A DNA stretch of 64,000 nucleotides from positions 1-64,000 of the forward strand of contig JAFUAF010000052.1 in the NCBI GenBank assembly GCA_017460805.1, read 5' to 3'. Of this stretch, positions 25,928-35,856 are shown piece by piece. A program made the translations under genes and the position numbers. Below the pieces are notes generated by a model, which worked only from the letters and a program-made list of their open reading frames with translations, made no database searches and was not told the DNA's origin. Numbering within the stretch: the stretch's first letter is position 1; each line of letters begins with the position of its first letter. Origin of the DNA: Bacillota bacterium (GTDB lineage Bacteria > Bacillota > Clostridia > Lachnospirales > CAG-274).

Positions 25928-26000
25928 AGCCAAAAGCCGATTGCTTTGCAATCGTCCGCATCTATCTTTGCGGTTGACTATACCTCCCTTTCTTATTTAT

Positions 26001-26029
26001 ATTATAACCTATATGTCGTTATATTGCAA
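26001..26029 (-). promoter_or_regulatory. Promoter of the Rpn-family gene
   Basis: On the minus strand TTGCAA (26024-26029), 17 bases, TATAAT (26001-26006). Confidence 0.65.
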
Positions 26030-26048
26030 GGAAATTCCGGGAGATTTT

Positions 26049-27550
26049 TTATCTGTCCCAATAGTTATATGACCGCCTTGTTGTGCGTTCTTCTTCCTCG
26101 ATTTTGGGAGTATCTTCTTCGATTTCGGGCTTTTCTCCCGCAATATACCTTAGATTTTCGTACAATATTTCATATTGGCGTAAATCGTCTTGTGCATCTT
26201 GCAGCTTCTTTTTATATTCTTCCATATTTTCATTATGCCGCCGAACACGTTGATTTCTTTCACGCACATCAAGCAAAACCGGGTCGGTCAGCTTGTAATG
26301 GTTGAGAACTGCCTCCGCACGCTGATATTTATAGATTTCTTTGTAGTTTCTTATGCGGTAAATCTCTTTTTGCGAGGAATTATCTTCCATACTTTGCCAA
26401 TCTCTGTATATTCGCCGTGTTCTGTCCCTATCTTCTTCCGCGGATATTACGGTATTCAGCTTATCGCCCTGTGTCCGCAGGTCTTGAATATCCCTTTCAT
26501 AAACTTCAATACAGTGCTTTGCTTTGTCGATTTTTTCAAGCAAGTCCGCTTGTGTTTTTATGCCGTGTTCACTCATAAAATTCATCATTCTGATTTGAGT
26601 ATTTATGTTTTCCACAGCAATGTAACGGCTGCCGTATTTTTCGTGCGGAGGAAGAAGTCTGCCGAATTGACTGTCAATTTTTGCCTTGCGAATACTGTAT
26701 CTCTCCCTGTCCTCAAAGTAAAGATGCAGCATTTCTTCCGTGTATTGTTCGCCTAACTTCTCTATTCGCCTGAAACGCTGTCCGTCTTTCGGCTTTATTG
26801 CCAAGTGTTTGTCTTGTTTGACCTCAATACCTTGCTTTTGCAAGTATTCCAATAATTCATCAAAACTTTTGCACTCACGCATACCCCAATCAATTTTTGC
26901 TTTTAAACGACTTTTGTGTGTTGACGGCGTAAAATGCTTCATATAAGGCTGAATACGCTTGTTTTCAACTTCCGTATGGTTTGCACACCTGCGGTGTATT
27001 GCAATATCCTTATAAGCCGTTCCGAGAGTATCGACACGGAAATATTGGTCATATCCACATAATTTAAAAGACAAATGTTCATCGTAACGTATCTCATACT
27101 GCCGCTTTTGCATAAGTTCAAGAAATTCATAAAACGAATTTGCTTCATTTATAGACCTGTCAATTAAATCTTTCATTCGTTTTCTGATATTTTTAAATGT
27201 TTTATCAATTACAATAAGCCCGTTTTCGGCACATAATTCATCACTTATTTGCCGCAGCTTGTAAACCGTACCTATATTGCTGCGCAATTTTTTGTGCGTA
27301 TAGAAATTTACGGAGTTAAGTATCGTGTGAACATGAATATGCTCCGTATCACTGTGAACAGCGATAACATACTGATGTTCGGGAAACATACGCTTTACAA
27401 GTTCTTCCCCGATTTCGAGTGCCTTTTCGGGAGTTATCTTATCTTCCGTTGAAAATGATTGTATGATGTGCTGGGCATAATTCTTTCCGTTTCTTGCAAG
27501 CCGCTGTATCTCCCGAAAATCCTCAACGGCAGTACGGCTGTCGCATAAAT
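26049..27550 (-). pseudogene. Relaxase (MobA/VirD2 type), N-terminus missing
   Basis: The metal-binding motif of MOB relaxases is clear: HSDTEHIHVHTILNSVNF (HxDTxHxHxH). It is preceded by YAQHIIQSFSTEDKITPEKALEIG and followed by LRQISDELCAENGL, then a long charged coiled-coil tail. The first about 40 residues of the family, which hold the catalytic Tyr, are absent: the homologous sequence stops near 27550 (CDSRTAVEDF), and beyond it the minus strand is just the reverse of a resolvase gene. Relaxases nick the plasmid or ICE origin to start conjugation; this one cannot. A transfer-element remnant next to the resolvase fragment. Confidence 0.8.
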
Positions 27551-27553
27551 AGC

Positions 27554-28080
27554 TTGACACATCGGAAGAAAATATCCTAACAGATAGAATGAGCAGAAAG
27601 GACTTTAACCGTCCCGCATACAGACGATTGTTGAAAAAATTGCGAAAAGGCAATTGTGTTGTTGTCAAAAGTATAGACGGTCTTGGGCGTAGTTATAAGG
27701 ATATAATCAAGCAGTGGCAGTATATCACAAAGGACATAGGAGCCGATATATGTGTGATAGATATGCCCCTTTTGGACACAAGCCGACATCGTGATCTGAT
27801 AGGTACATTCGTGTCGGATATGGTCTTACAGATACTCAGCTATGTTTCGGAAAACGAGCGTGTCAATATCCGCCAACGACAGGCCGAGGGCATTGCTGCG
27901 GCAAAAGAACGAGGGGTGCGTTTCGGCAGACCCAAAAAATATACGCAGAAGCAATTTATGGCGGTATATGAAAAGGTAAAAAATCACGAAATTTCATATA
28001 AGCAAGCCATGTGGGAGCTGGACTGCTGCGAAAGTACATATTATAAAATGAAAAAAGAATTTACAAAACAACCCGCATAA
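27554..28080 (+). pseudogene. Serine resolvase, N-terminal catalytic part missing
   Basis: Begins mid-domain (EENILTDRMSRKDFNRPAY) and continues with the family's VKSIDGLGRSYKDIIKQW, DMPLLDTSRH, ERVNIRQRQAEGIAAAKERG and GRPKKYTQKQF, ending in an HTH-like tail. These are the later parts of the Tn3-type resolvase/invertase catalytic domain and its DNA-binding HTH. The N-terminal strand with the nucleophilic Ser is gone because homology ends at an in-frame TAG at 27550. It meets the beheaded relaxase head to head, which marks the junction of two broken elements. Confidence 0.8.
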
Positions 28081-28085
28081 CATAA

Positions 28086-28136
28086 CAGGTGCATTGTTAA
28101 GCCATAACGGCTTGGCAATGCACCTGTCTTTTTTTT
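28086..28136 (+). terminator. Rho-independent terminator after the resolvase fragment
   Basis: CAGGTGCATTG and CAATGCACCTG, followed by a run of T. Confidence 0.85.
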
Positions 28137-28347
28137 ATTGGTTTATCATATTTATAACATCATCAACGGACTTGCCGCTTGCGGCGAGAGCATCCATAAT
28201 ACGCTGGCTGTCGGCTAAAAGTTTATCATCTTTTAATTGCTTTAATTCGCTTTTTGCTGTTTTGAGTGCTACGGAAAGTTCAGCAATTTCAGCCTCTTTA
28301 TTAGAAATCATTTCATCAATATTTAAGTTTTTGGGTCTTCTTGCCAT
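28135..28347 (-). CDS. Small mobile-element-associated coiled-coil protein (70 aa)
   Basis: Begins MARRPKNLNIDEM, followed by a heptad-like helix (KEAEIAELSVALKTAKSELK) and a short C-terminal SVDDVINMI. I prefer ATG 28347, 10 bases after AAAGGA, over ATG 28353. Proteins of this size and plan occur beside relaxase and resolvase genes on Firmicutes mobile elements, without an established function. A DNA-binding or plasmid-stability role is only a guess. Confidence 0.65.
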   Translation of the reverse strand: MARRPKNLNIDEMISNKEAEIAELSVALKTAKSELKQLKDDKLLADSQRIMDALAASGKSVDDVINMINQ

Positions 28348-28463
28348 ATTCATTTTGTCCTTTCTATTATAGTAATGATTATAAGTTTATTATAAGAGCT
28401 TTCGGGTATCGTGTCAACCACATTTTTCCAATAAAATATTAAGGGCGGGAACGAAATTTTATG

Positions 28464-28492
28464 TTGACTTTATTGTGAAAATGTAATACAAT
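28464..28492 (+). promoter_or_regulatory. Upstream promoter P1 of the 2,301-aa gene
   Basis: TTGACT (28464-28469), 17 bases, TACAAT (28487-28492). Confidence 0.6.
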
Positions 28493-28540
28493 TGTAATAA
28501 AACAAAGAAGTAAGATTTTTGTAAATTTTAAGGGAAAGGG

Positions 28541-28569
28541 TTGACAAGATATGCAAAAGGCTATATTCT
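28541..28569 (+). promoter_or_regulatory. Downstream promoter P2 of the 2,301-aa gene
   Basis: A perfect TTGACA (28541-28546), 17 bases, TATTCT (28564-28569). Transcription would start at about 28576, inside the AAGC repeat tract. Confidence 0.65.
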
Positions 28570-28601
28570 CAAGCAAGCAAGCAAGCACGCAAGCAAGCAA
28601 G
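28570..28601. repeat. CAAG tetranucleotide repeat tract
   Basis: Seven CAAG units, interrupted once by CACG, at the predicted start of transcription. It also lies inside an 18-codon frame (MQKAIFSSKQASTQASKA) starting at 28551, which could be a leader peptide if P1 is used. Confidence 0.8.
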
Positions 28602-28641
28602 GCATAACTGCGCCCTTTTTACAATCAAATGCCCTGAACAT

Positions 28642-28688
28642 AACGCACTTAATGGGATAGATGTGTCCTTTTTGAGTGCGTTTTTTTA
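28642..28688 (+). terminator. Terminator-like hairpin in the leader of the 2,301-aa gene
   Basis: AACGCACT (28642-28649) and AGTGCGTT (28675-28682) then a run of T. It sits between the promoters and the gene, so it could work as an attenuator rather than an end. Confidence 0.65.
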
Positions 28689-28693
28689 TTTAA

Positions 28694-28748
28694 GGCCACC
28701 TCAAAAAATCCTCTGCGTTCCGATTTAAAGCAATTTTTAGAGGTGTTC
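28694..28748. mobile_element. Short TTAA-flanked inverted-repeat element (55 bp)
   Basis: Ends GGCCACCTCAAAAAAT and the reverse complement of AATTTTTAGAGGTGTTC, with TTAA on both sides. The ends match the 160-bp element inside pdxS at 59635-59794. It stops 22 bases before the start codon of the 2,301-aa gene. Confidence 0.65.
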
Positions 28749-28770
28749 TTAAGCGAAAGGAGAAAACTTA

Positions 28771-31700
28771 ATGAAGAGAAAATTATCTTACGATCTCAGA
28801 AGAGTGGCTGCGGGTCTTTGCGCTGTGCCTATGGTGAGCAGTGTTATGCCGTCTCAGCTTATGTCAAGTGCTTTTACGGCGATAGTTATGGCAGAAGAAA
28901 GCAGTACCGAACCGCAGACAGAAACAATTGATGAAGAGAACTACTATGACATTTCATCCGTTGATGATCTGTTGTGGGCAAAAGAGCAGATAGAAAGCGG
29001 AAATACAGGCATAAACCTTATACTTAAAAATGATATTGATCTTAGCAATACGGAATGGACTTCGATAGGTAAAACTGTGGCGGCGGATTACGGAGAAAGC
29101 GGAGCTTATGTGCTTAATGGAACATTTGACGGAAACGGTCACACCATATCGGGCATAAGTGCTTCGGGCATAAATTGCAGCTTATTTTATGCAATAGACT
29201 CGAACGGTGTTGTTAAAAATTTAACTATTAAAGAATGTAAGTTTGATGGAGAAGATAATACTTTTATAGGTGCTGTTACCAGAACCAACAGAGGAAAGAT
29301 AATAAACTGTAAAGTAATTGATTCGACCGTCAGCGGTTTAAAAAATGTCGGCGGTATTGTCGGAACAAACGAAGGCGAAATAACCGATTGTGTAAACCAG
29401 GCAACTGTAAGCGGTGATAGATATATCGGAGGTATTGCAGGAAATAACACCAACAAAATAACCGATTGTGCAAACACGGCAGCTGTAAGCGGTGGTACGG
29501 TTGTCGGTGGTATCGTGGGAGAATTAACGAGAGGTACGGTAGAAAAATGCAGCAATACCGGCACAGTAAAGGCCACTACTAATTTTGCCGGTGGGATAAC
29601 AGGTGATATATACGATGGAGCGATATCAAAATGTATAAATACAGGTAATATCGAAAGCGAGGGTTATGCCGGCGGTATATCAGGTTGGGGTGGATCCGGT
29701 CAAGAGACACACGGACAAACTATAAGTTTGTGCATAAGCAAAGCGAGCTTGAACGGCAGTACTGTAGGAGGAATTGTTGGATTTAATACTTACGCTGCGG
29801 TTTCAAGCTGCTATACAGATAACAGTACCGCAGTCGGTGGAAAACACCAGGGCACAGAAACCGATAATACGGTTTCCGTATCGGATGATGTTTTTGCTTC
29901 GGGCGAAATATGCTATAAGATAAATGCAGCGGCAGGCGAGACTGTTTTCTATCAGACTTTGGGAAAAGACAATATGCCTGTTTTGGACAGTACACACAAG
30001 CGTGTTTCGTATGCAGACGGAAAATATATCAATGCAATTCTTGAAGTCGGCACTATAATACCCTTCCATTCCAGGGTAAACTTTGGCGGTTATTATATCC
30101 AAGACGACAGCGGTAATACATATTACTGCGATGATCACACAGCTGTTGATTTTAGTTTTTCGGGTTACAATGAATATGCCAAATTTTCATACCCTATTAA
30201 GGTTGATGGCTATGGTGAAAATCTGCTTTTGAAATTTCTGACAGAGTCCGGTATGACGGATGAAGAAAAAAACTATTTCCGTAATGACGAAAGCATGAAG
30301 GGTGTCGGTGTGTTAAGCGGCGAAGGAACCAAAGAATCACCTTTTAAGCTCGGCCTTGTTTACAAGGACTATGCTCTCAGCTTTGACAGCGATGTTGAAG
30401 ACTATATTGACCAAATGTATATAGGCTTTGATGCTATTGACAAAAAAGAGTTTTTTGAACAAAAAGTTCTTCCATATAAAGAGGTGATGATCTACTCCTC
30501 GGCAAAGCTTAATTTTAAAGCTGCCGATGAGGAAATATCTGTGACAGAGGAAAAAACCGATAGTAAATATGTATATAAGCTCAAAATGCCTAAAAGCGAG
30601 GTAACAGTTTCGCATAAACACGAATATATTTCCGAACTCAGCGACTACAAAAATGCTGTTTTTGCAGGCTGTGTAAACGAGATAGACGGTCTTAAAACTG
30701 TCGCAACCCTTACAGCAAATGATATGGTATATAACCCCAACACGGGCTATACGGGCGCAAGTACGGAGCAACTTACAGATTTCGCCGCAGGTTTAGGAGC
30801 GGTTTCAGTCAATGATATTTCAATTTATTCTTTAGGTACAACAACTAAGTTGTCTAAAACCAACGGCAAATATGAACTTCCTGTGGGCAGATACAACGCT
30901 TCCTCAACTGCTTATGTAGGCGGCAAAAATTACGAGCTTTCTTCTGATTTTGAGATAACCGCCAAGGATATTACCGATGATGACATAACTGTTGATATTT
31001 CTCCTGTAAGCAAGGCTTATGACGGCAAGGAACCCGACTTTACTGTTACCGCAACTTACGGTGATACTACACTTACAGAGGACAAAGACTATGAAGTTAC
31101 GATAAAACCCGACGGCTCGGCAATAGGCAGTTACATTGTTACCATAAGCGGCAAAGGCAATTATACGGGTACAAAAGAATTTGATTATGATATAACTACT
31201 GCGGAGGTTTCCGAAAACATTACTTTTGAAGCAAAGGATGCGGAATACAGCGCAGCTGCTTACAGCAGCGACAACCTCAGCTTTTCTGCCGATTCCGATG
31301 TTGCACAGAAGTTGGTAGATAACGGCACGGCAGCTTATAAGTATTACAGGGCAGATAAACCGTATGACAATGCCGACCTTACGATCACGGACAGCATATT
31401 TTACGGTGCGGATCATTACTGCGGTAATACATTAAAGTTGGGGCATTGGCTCAACTACGGCGTTAAGTATACTGCAGCCGATGCCGGCCAGGATTACTTG
31501 ATAATAAATTGCTATACGGTCAAAGATGGTGAAAATTACAGTGAATGGAAAGAAATTCACCTTACAGAGATCACCATTGGAATTGATGGTATCATTACCG
31601 GAAAGGATATGGAAGGTAATGTTTTTACGGGCTACTGCATGCCTAATGCAGACTATGCAGTAGAGGAGCAAAATTATTATAACGGCAGATATATGTTTCT

Positions 31701-34700
31701 TTCGATTCGTCACGAGGAAAAAAACGTGCTGAACGAGCGTGAGCAGTTTATTGCATCGGTAAATATGGAAGCAGGTCTTACCGATGTACCGACGGATGCG
31801 GGCAAGTATCTTGCCGAGGCAACTATCCATGATAATGACGGTAACTACAAAGATGTTGTAAAGTATGATACTTTTGAGATAACACAGGCACCCGTAAGCG
31901 TTAGTATGGAAAAAACGTCAGGTGTATACAGCGTTAATTCTACCGAAACTCTCATTGCCGACAATGATATCAGCGGCTTAAAAGGCAGCGACAGACTTTC
32001 TTCAGCCGATCGCAATGTGCTTGTCAAGATCTATAACGGCGATGAAGATGTTACCGATACAGAGTACCTTGATGCAGGTACATACACATTAAAGATAAAC
32101 GAAGAAATTGCAGCTAAATATCCCAACTATGAATTTACGATAGAGGACGATACATTAACTGTAGATCCGCTCGATATCAGCGGAAATGTCAAATTCCTGA
32201 CTTTCGATAATATTGCAGAAACATCCTTTACTTACAACGGCAAAGAGCAGTCTCCGAACATTACAGGCACCAATAGCCGTACAAATACCGGTTTTGTTAA
32301 GGGAACGGACTACACCGTTACCACCGGCAAGGATGTCGGCAGTTATACTGCTGTTGTAACGGGTACGGGCAATTATACAGGCACAAGAGAGTTTGGCACA
32401 TGGAACATCACCGCAGCGGAGATCACCGATGTGGAGGTTGATGCCCCTATTACTTATACGGGCAACGATGATCCCCAGAAAGGACATATCAGGGTGTTTG
32501 GTGCCGATGCCGACGGTGACGGCGAAGCGGATCTGCTGACCGAAGGTGTTGATTACGAAATAAGATACGTTGAAGGTTCTCTTATGGTCGATCCGGAAGA
32601 AGTATTTGAAACGGCTGCCGAAAGCATCAAAGAGCTTAATATATATACAGCTATCGTAAAGGGCAAAGGCAACTACACGGGTTATACAACTAAACTCATT
32701 AGGATCGCATACGGCGAAGCCGATGCTTCTCACTTTGATGTTACCTTTAATGACGGCGAGGAGAGAATTTACAACGGAGAAAAGATCGAAAGCGGCAATT
32801 TCTACCTTAGCACAAATGAGAATGCCACACCTGCCGAGGCGTATGGCATAAGTACGATGAAAGAAGTTGGGTATGCAAAATTGGATTGCGACAGTGACGG
32901 CACACTTGATGACGGTGACTTTTTAAGACCTGGTACGGTGTACAAAGTTGCCGATGGCAGAATCAGAGTGATGACAAAGGATGGTTTTCAGAATTTTTAC
33001 GGTTACACATCCATACAGGTCGATAGCAACGGAAATTTAGTATGCAATGGCCCATATGCTGCAACATTTAGCGGTGAAAACAATAAACTATGGAAAGTAA
33101 CGAATGTTGACGAAGACGGTCGCCCCGAATTTTCCCTTGTTGATGTTGTATCGGGCAATACTTACACCCCGACCCCGCCAACAGATGCAGGTATTTATAT
33201 TGCCGAGATCAAGGCTTCGGGACGTGCGTTTGATAATGTTACCGTATATAAGGTATTTGAAATCAAAAAGATAAATGTCAATATCAGTGAAACGGACGAA
33301 CCGAATACCACATGGGGTAAGCTTATCGGTATTGACGATATTTTCAATGCCGAAAACAGCTACTTTGATAAAGGCAAGATCCTTGAAACAGGAAAAGTAT
33401 ACAAGTTTGACAATGCGTACTTAAGCATCGGCGGTTTGAACTTAAACGGTATAAAATACGTAACTGTAGCCGAAAACGGAAAGCTTATTTTTGATACCGG
33501 CAGTGAGGACGGCGGTGGCTATGAATCAAGTCTTGACGGCGAAAACGGCGGCGTATGGGTCGCAGTAACCTCAAACACGATAGCTCTTCTTTCCGAGGAA
33601 GATGCGGCAGCGATCGAACACGAAACAGAAATACCATTAAGCACATTATTTACTATAGCAAACGGCGATACCGAGTATGATTTTACCGACAGCTCCAAAA
33701 ACAACGCAGGTGAATATACAATAACTGCAAATACGGATGCGATCGAGGCATACAACAACGGCGACAACAACTATAACATCACAGTTCCAAATACGCTTTC
33801 ACCTTTGACGGTAACGCAAAAATCCATGGCAGATGATGATGTTACCGTTACCATAGAACCCGAAAGCTACGATTATAACGGCAATGTCAGAACTGTACGT
33901 GTTAGCGCGGCATTGGATGTGGATGTGCTTGACGGTACAAATAAAAACACAAAGGAATATACGCTTGCGCTTGGTACAACATCCAATAAGGGCGATGACG
34001 GCTATTACAGCGGTACGACCTCGGCTTACAAAGCAGGCGAATGGACTGTAAATGTAACCGGTCTTAACAACTTCAAGGACAGAACTTCAAAAACGTGGGA
34101 TGTCAATAATGCCGAGTTTGGCAATATAAATATAACCAATTCGCTAAACTTTGCTTCTTATTATTCCACTGAACCGCGCGTTACGGACGAATTTGTAAAG
34201 GCAAATACTCAGGTATATAATGTCGGCAATACACTTATAAGCAGCGATGATGCGGAACTTTTCCTTACCGTGACATATTACGCATATGACGAGACAACAG
34301 GCGATTACACAACAGCCCTTGATTCCGCTCCCGTCGATGCAGGCAAGTACAAAGTTACCGTTACCGCAGAATACCCAAATCATAACCCTGCTTCCGCAAG
34401 TGTGTTATACGAGATAAAGAAAGCAAACATTGAGATAACTTTCAACGATTTTGATTTGGAGAAACCGCTTGGTTACACCGACAGAAACGTAAGATACACC
34501 TACAAGGTACAAAACGGTGTGGGCGAATACGGCGAAGAGACGGAAGGTACATTACAGATAGACGAAAACCTTACGGATGACTATGAACTTACGATCGACG
34601 ATCTGAAAGCCATGACGGATATTTATGATGTAAAGAATTATGAATATTCATTGGGTGAAAACTATACGGTCGATATAATTGAGGAACGTTTGTCGGCAGA

Positions 34701-35676
34701 GTTTGTGGACAGCAACTTCGATGTGATCTATTCCGGTACGCCTTATGAGGATCCCGAGGTGATAATAAAAGACGCCGCCGGCAGAACAATAACAGATGCC
34801 TATGTTGTTTACGACTATTATGAGGGAACTCCCGACGAAAGCGGCAATTATAACTTTGAGCGTCTGCTTTCAAAAGACAAGCCGGTGAACATAGGTCACT
34901 ACAAGGTGTTTGTATCGGCAGAATATAACGGTACGGCTAACCCAAATATACTCTATAAGGAATTTGACATAAAGCCTGCCGAGATCGCAGTAATAATTGA
35001 AGATGCAGACCTTGTTAAGCCTGTCGGCTATAAAGACGGCACTATTGAGTATACCTATACCATCTCGTCGGATAAAGACGAAAACGGTGAACTTATCGAA
35101 CACGAGGGCAGTATAGTTATACCTTTGGGACAGACCGAGCCTTATACTATTACAGCAGATGATTTTGCCGATATTGCCGAAATGATCAACAGCGATAATT
35201 ACAAATTTATATTAGGAGAATATAAGGTTAATTTCTCTACGGCAAAACCTGTATCGGCAAGTGCAAAAACCTCGTTCGTAAGCGCAGATGAGCCTTATGT
35301 AACTCCCGAAATAACCATTCTTGACGAAAACGGCGATGTTTATAACGGCGAATATACACTTGTAGGTACAGACGAGACAAACAAGGCAGGTGTTTACTCC
35401 GAAACTGTTATTGTAATGTACAACGGCGAGCCGATCAGCTTTGATTTCGACTGGATAGTAACACTCAAAGGCGATGTGAACCTTGACGGCAAAGTTGATG
35501 ACACGGATGCCGCACTTGCGCTTAGATATATCAGCACAGGCAAGACATTTGCAAACTTCAAAAAGGCGGACGATAACGCAAGATCAATGGCAGCTGCAAA
35601 CGCAGACGATACCAACGAAGATATCGATATGCTTGATGTAATTGCAATAATCAACAACAAAACTGAAAATCAATGA
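28771..35676 (+). CDS. Giant secreted protein: GLUG repeats, MBG/YDG domains, C-terminal dockerin (2,301 aa)
   Basis: Signal-peptide-like N-terminus (about residues 1-45, ending near VMAEES). GLUG-type beta-helix repeats fill about residues 100-300, each with a VGGIVG core (for example GDRYIGGIAGNNTNKITDC). From about residue 740 come MBG/YDG Ig-like modules (SKAYDGKEPDFTVTATYG ... GKGNYTGTKEF) repeated several times in variant forms. The last about 70 residues (GDVNLDGKVDDTDAALALRY ... IDMLDVIAII) are a type I dockerin-like module with a degenerate second loop. No catalytic domain is seen. A scaffold or adhesin role is inferred. Good ribosome site (GAAAGGAG). Transcription probably starts about 200 bases upstream and passes a repeat, a hairpin and a small inverted-repeat element. 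Confidence 0.85.
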   Translation: MKRKLSYDLRRVAAGLCAVPMVSSVMPSQLMSSAFTAIVMAEESSTEPQTETIDEENYYDISSVDDLLWAKEQIESGNTGINLILKNDIDLSNTEWTSIGKTVAADYGESGAYVLNGTFDGNGHTISGISASGINCSLFYAIDSNGVVKNLTIKECKFDGEDNTFIGAVTRTNRGKIINCKVIDSTVSGLKNVGGIVGTNEGEITDCVNQATVSGDRYIGGIAGNNTNKITDCANTAAVSGGTVVGGIVGELTRGTVEKCSNTGTVKATTNFAGGITGDIYDGAISKCINTGNIESEGYAGGISGWGGSGQETHGQTISLCISKASLNGSTVGGIVGFNTYAAVSSCYTDNSTAVGGKHQGTETDNTVSVSDDVFASGEICYKINAAAGETVFYQTLGKDNMPVLDSTHKRVSYADGKYINAILEVGTIIPFHSRVNFGGYYIQDDSGNTYYCDDHTAVDFSFSGYNEYAKFSYPIKVDGYGENLLLKFLTESGMTDEEKNYFRNDESMKGVGVLSGEGTKESPFKLGLVYKDYALSFDSDVEDYIDQMYIGFDAIDKKEFFEQKVLPYKEVMIYSSAKLNFKAADEEISVTEEKTDSKYVYKLKMPKSEVTVSHKHEYISELSDYKNAVFAGCVNEIDGLKTVATLTANDMVYNPNTGYTGASTEQLTDFAAGLGAVSVNDISIYSLGTTTKLSKTNGKYELPVGRYNASSTAYVGGKNYELSSDFEITAKDITDDDITVDISPVSKAYDGKEPDFTVTATYGDTTLTEDKDYEVTIKPDGSAIGSYIVTISGKGNYTGTKEFDYDITTAEVSENITFEAKDAEYSAAAYSSDNLSFSADSDVAQKLVDNGTAAYKYYRADKPYDNADLTITDSIFYGADHYCGNTLKLGHWLNYGVKYTAADAGQDYLIINCYTVKDGENYSEWKEIHLTEITIGIDGIITGKDMEGNVFTGYCMPNADYAVEEQNYYNGRYMFLSIRHEEKNVLNEREQFIASVNMEAGLTDVPTDAGKYLAEATIHDNDGNYKDVVKYDTFEITQAPVSVSMEKTSGVYSVNSTETLIADNDISGLKGSDRLSSADRNVLVKIYNGDEDVTDTEYLDAGTYTLKINEEIAAKYPNYEFTIEDDTLTVDPLDISGNVKFLTFDNIAETSFTYNGKEQSPNITGTNSRTNTGFVKGTDYTVTTGKDVGSYTAVVTGTGNYTGTREFGTWNITAAEITDVEVDAPITYTGNDDPQKGHIRVFGADADGDGEADLLTEGVDYEIRYVEGSLMVDPEEVFETAAESIKELNIYTAIVKGKGNYTGYTTKLIRIAYGEADASHFDVTFNDGEERIYNGEKIESGNFYLSTNENATPAEAYGISTMKEVGYAKLDCDSDGTLDDGDFLRPGTVYKVADGRIRVMTKDGFQNFYGYTSIQVDSNGNLVCNGPYAATFSGENNKLWKVTNVDEDGRPEFSLVDVVSGNTYTPTPPTDAGIYIAEIKASGRAFDNVTVYKVFEIKKINVNISETDEPNTTWGKLIGIDDIFNAENSYFDKGKILETGKVYKFDNAYLSIGGLNLNGIKYVTVAENGKLIFDTGSEDGGGYESSLDGENGGVWVAVTSNTIALLSEEDAAAIEHETEIPLSTLFTIANGDTEYDFTDSSKNNAGEYTITANTDAIEAYNNGDNNYNITVPNTLSPLTVTQKSMADDDVTVTIEPESYDYNGNVRTVRVSAALDVDVLDGTNKNTKEYTLALGTTSNKGDDGYYSGTTSAYKAGEWTVNVTGLNNFKDRTSKTWDVNNAEFGNINITNSLNFASYYSTEPRVTDEFVKANTQVYNVGNTLISSDDAELFLTVTYYAYDETTGDYTTALDSAPVDAGKYKVTVTAEYPNHNPASASVLYEIKKANIEITFNDFDLEKPLGYTDRNVRYTYKVQNGVGEYGEETEGTLQIDENLTDDYELTIDDLKAMTDIYDVKNYEYSLGENYTVDIIEERLSAEFVDSNFDVIYSGTPYEDPEVIIKDAAGRTITDAYVVYDYYEGTPDESGNYNFERLLSKDKPVNIGHYKVFVSAEYNGTANPNILYKEFDIKPAEIAVIIEDADLVKPVGYKDGTIEYTYTISSDKDENGELIEHEGSIVIPLGQTEPYTITADDFADIAEMINSDNYKFILGEYKVNFSTAKPVSASAKTSFVSADEPYVTPEITILDENGDVYNGEYTLVGTDETNKAGVYSETVIVMYNGEPISFDFDWIVTLKGDVNLDGKVDDTDAALALRYISTGKTFANFKKADDNARSMAAANADDTNEDIDMLDVIAIINNKTENQ

Positions 35677-35758
35677 TTGACGGGTAAGCAGCATAGTACC
35701 GAAAGCATTATTGTAATGTACAATAATATGCTGTCAATTTATAACAAACGATTAGTTT

Positions 35759-35785
35759 CCACCCCCGCTTTAAAAACGGGGGTGG
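35759..35785 (+). terminator. Hairpin after the 2,301-aa gene
   Basis: CCACCCCCG and CGGGGGTGG pair perfectly around a 9-base loop. The following sequence (TTGCTTAG) is only moderately T-rich, so its strength is uncertain. Confidence 0.65.
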
Positions 35786-35856
35786 TTGCTTAGCTGTTCA
35801 AAATAATAAAATGAATTTCAAACTTAGCGGAAGGAGAAAAGGTAAGGTCATAAATT

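Noticed and set aside
27551..27668. An N-terminal extension of the relaxase frame beyond 27550
   Set aside because: These codons are the reverse strand of the resolvase fragment and do not resemble relaxases; the homology starts only at CDSRTAVEDF.
28570..28601. The CAAG tract as a possible CRISPR repeat
   Set aside because: Units are 4 bp, contiguous, without spacers; it is a microsatellite. No CRISPR array or cas gene is present in the window.
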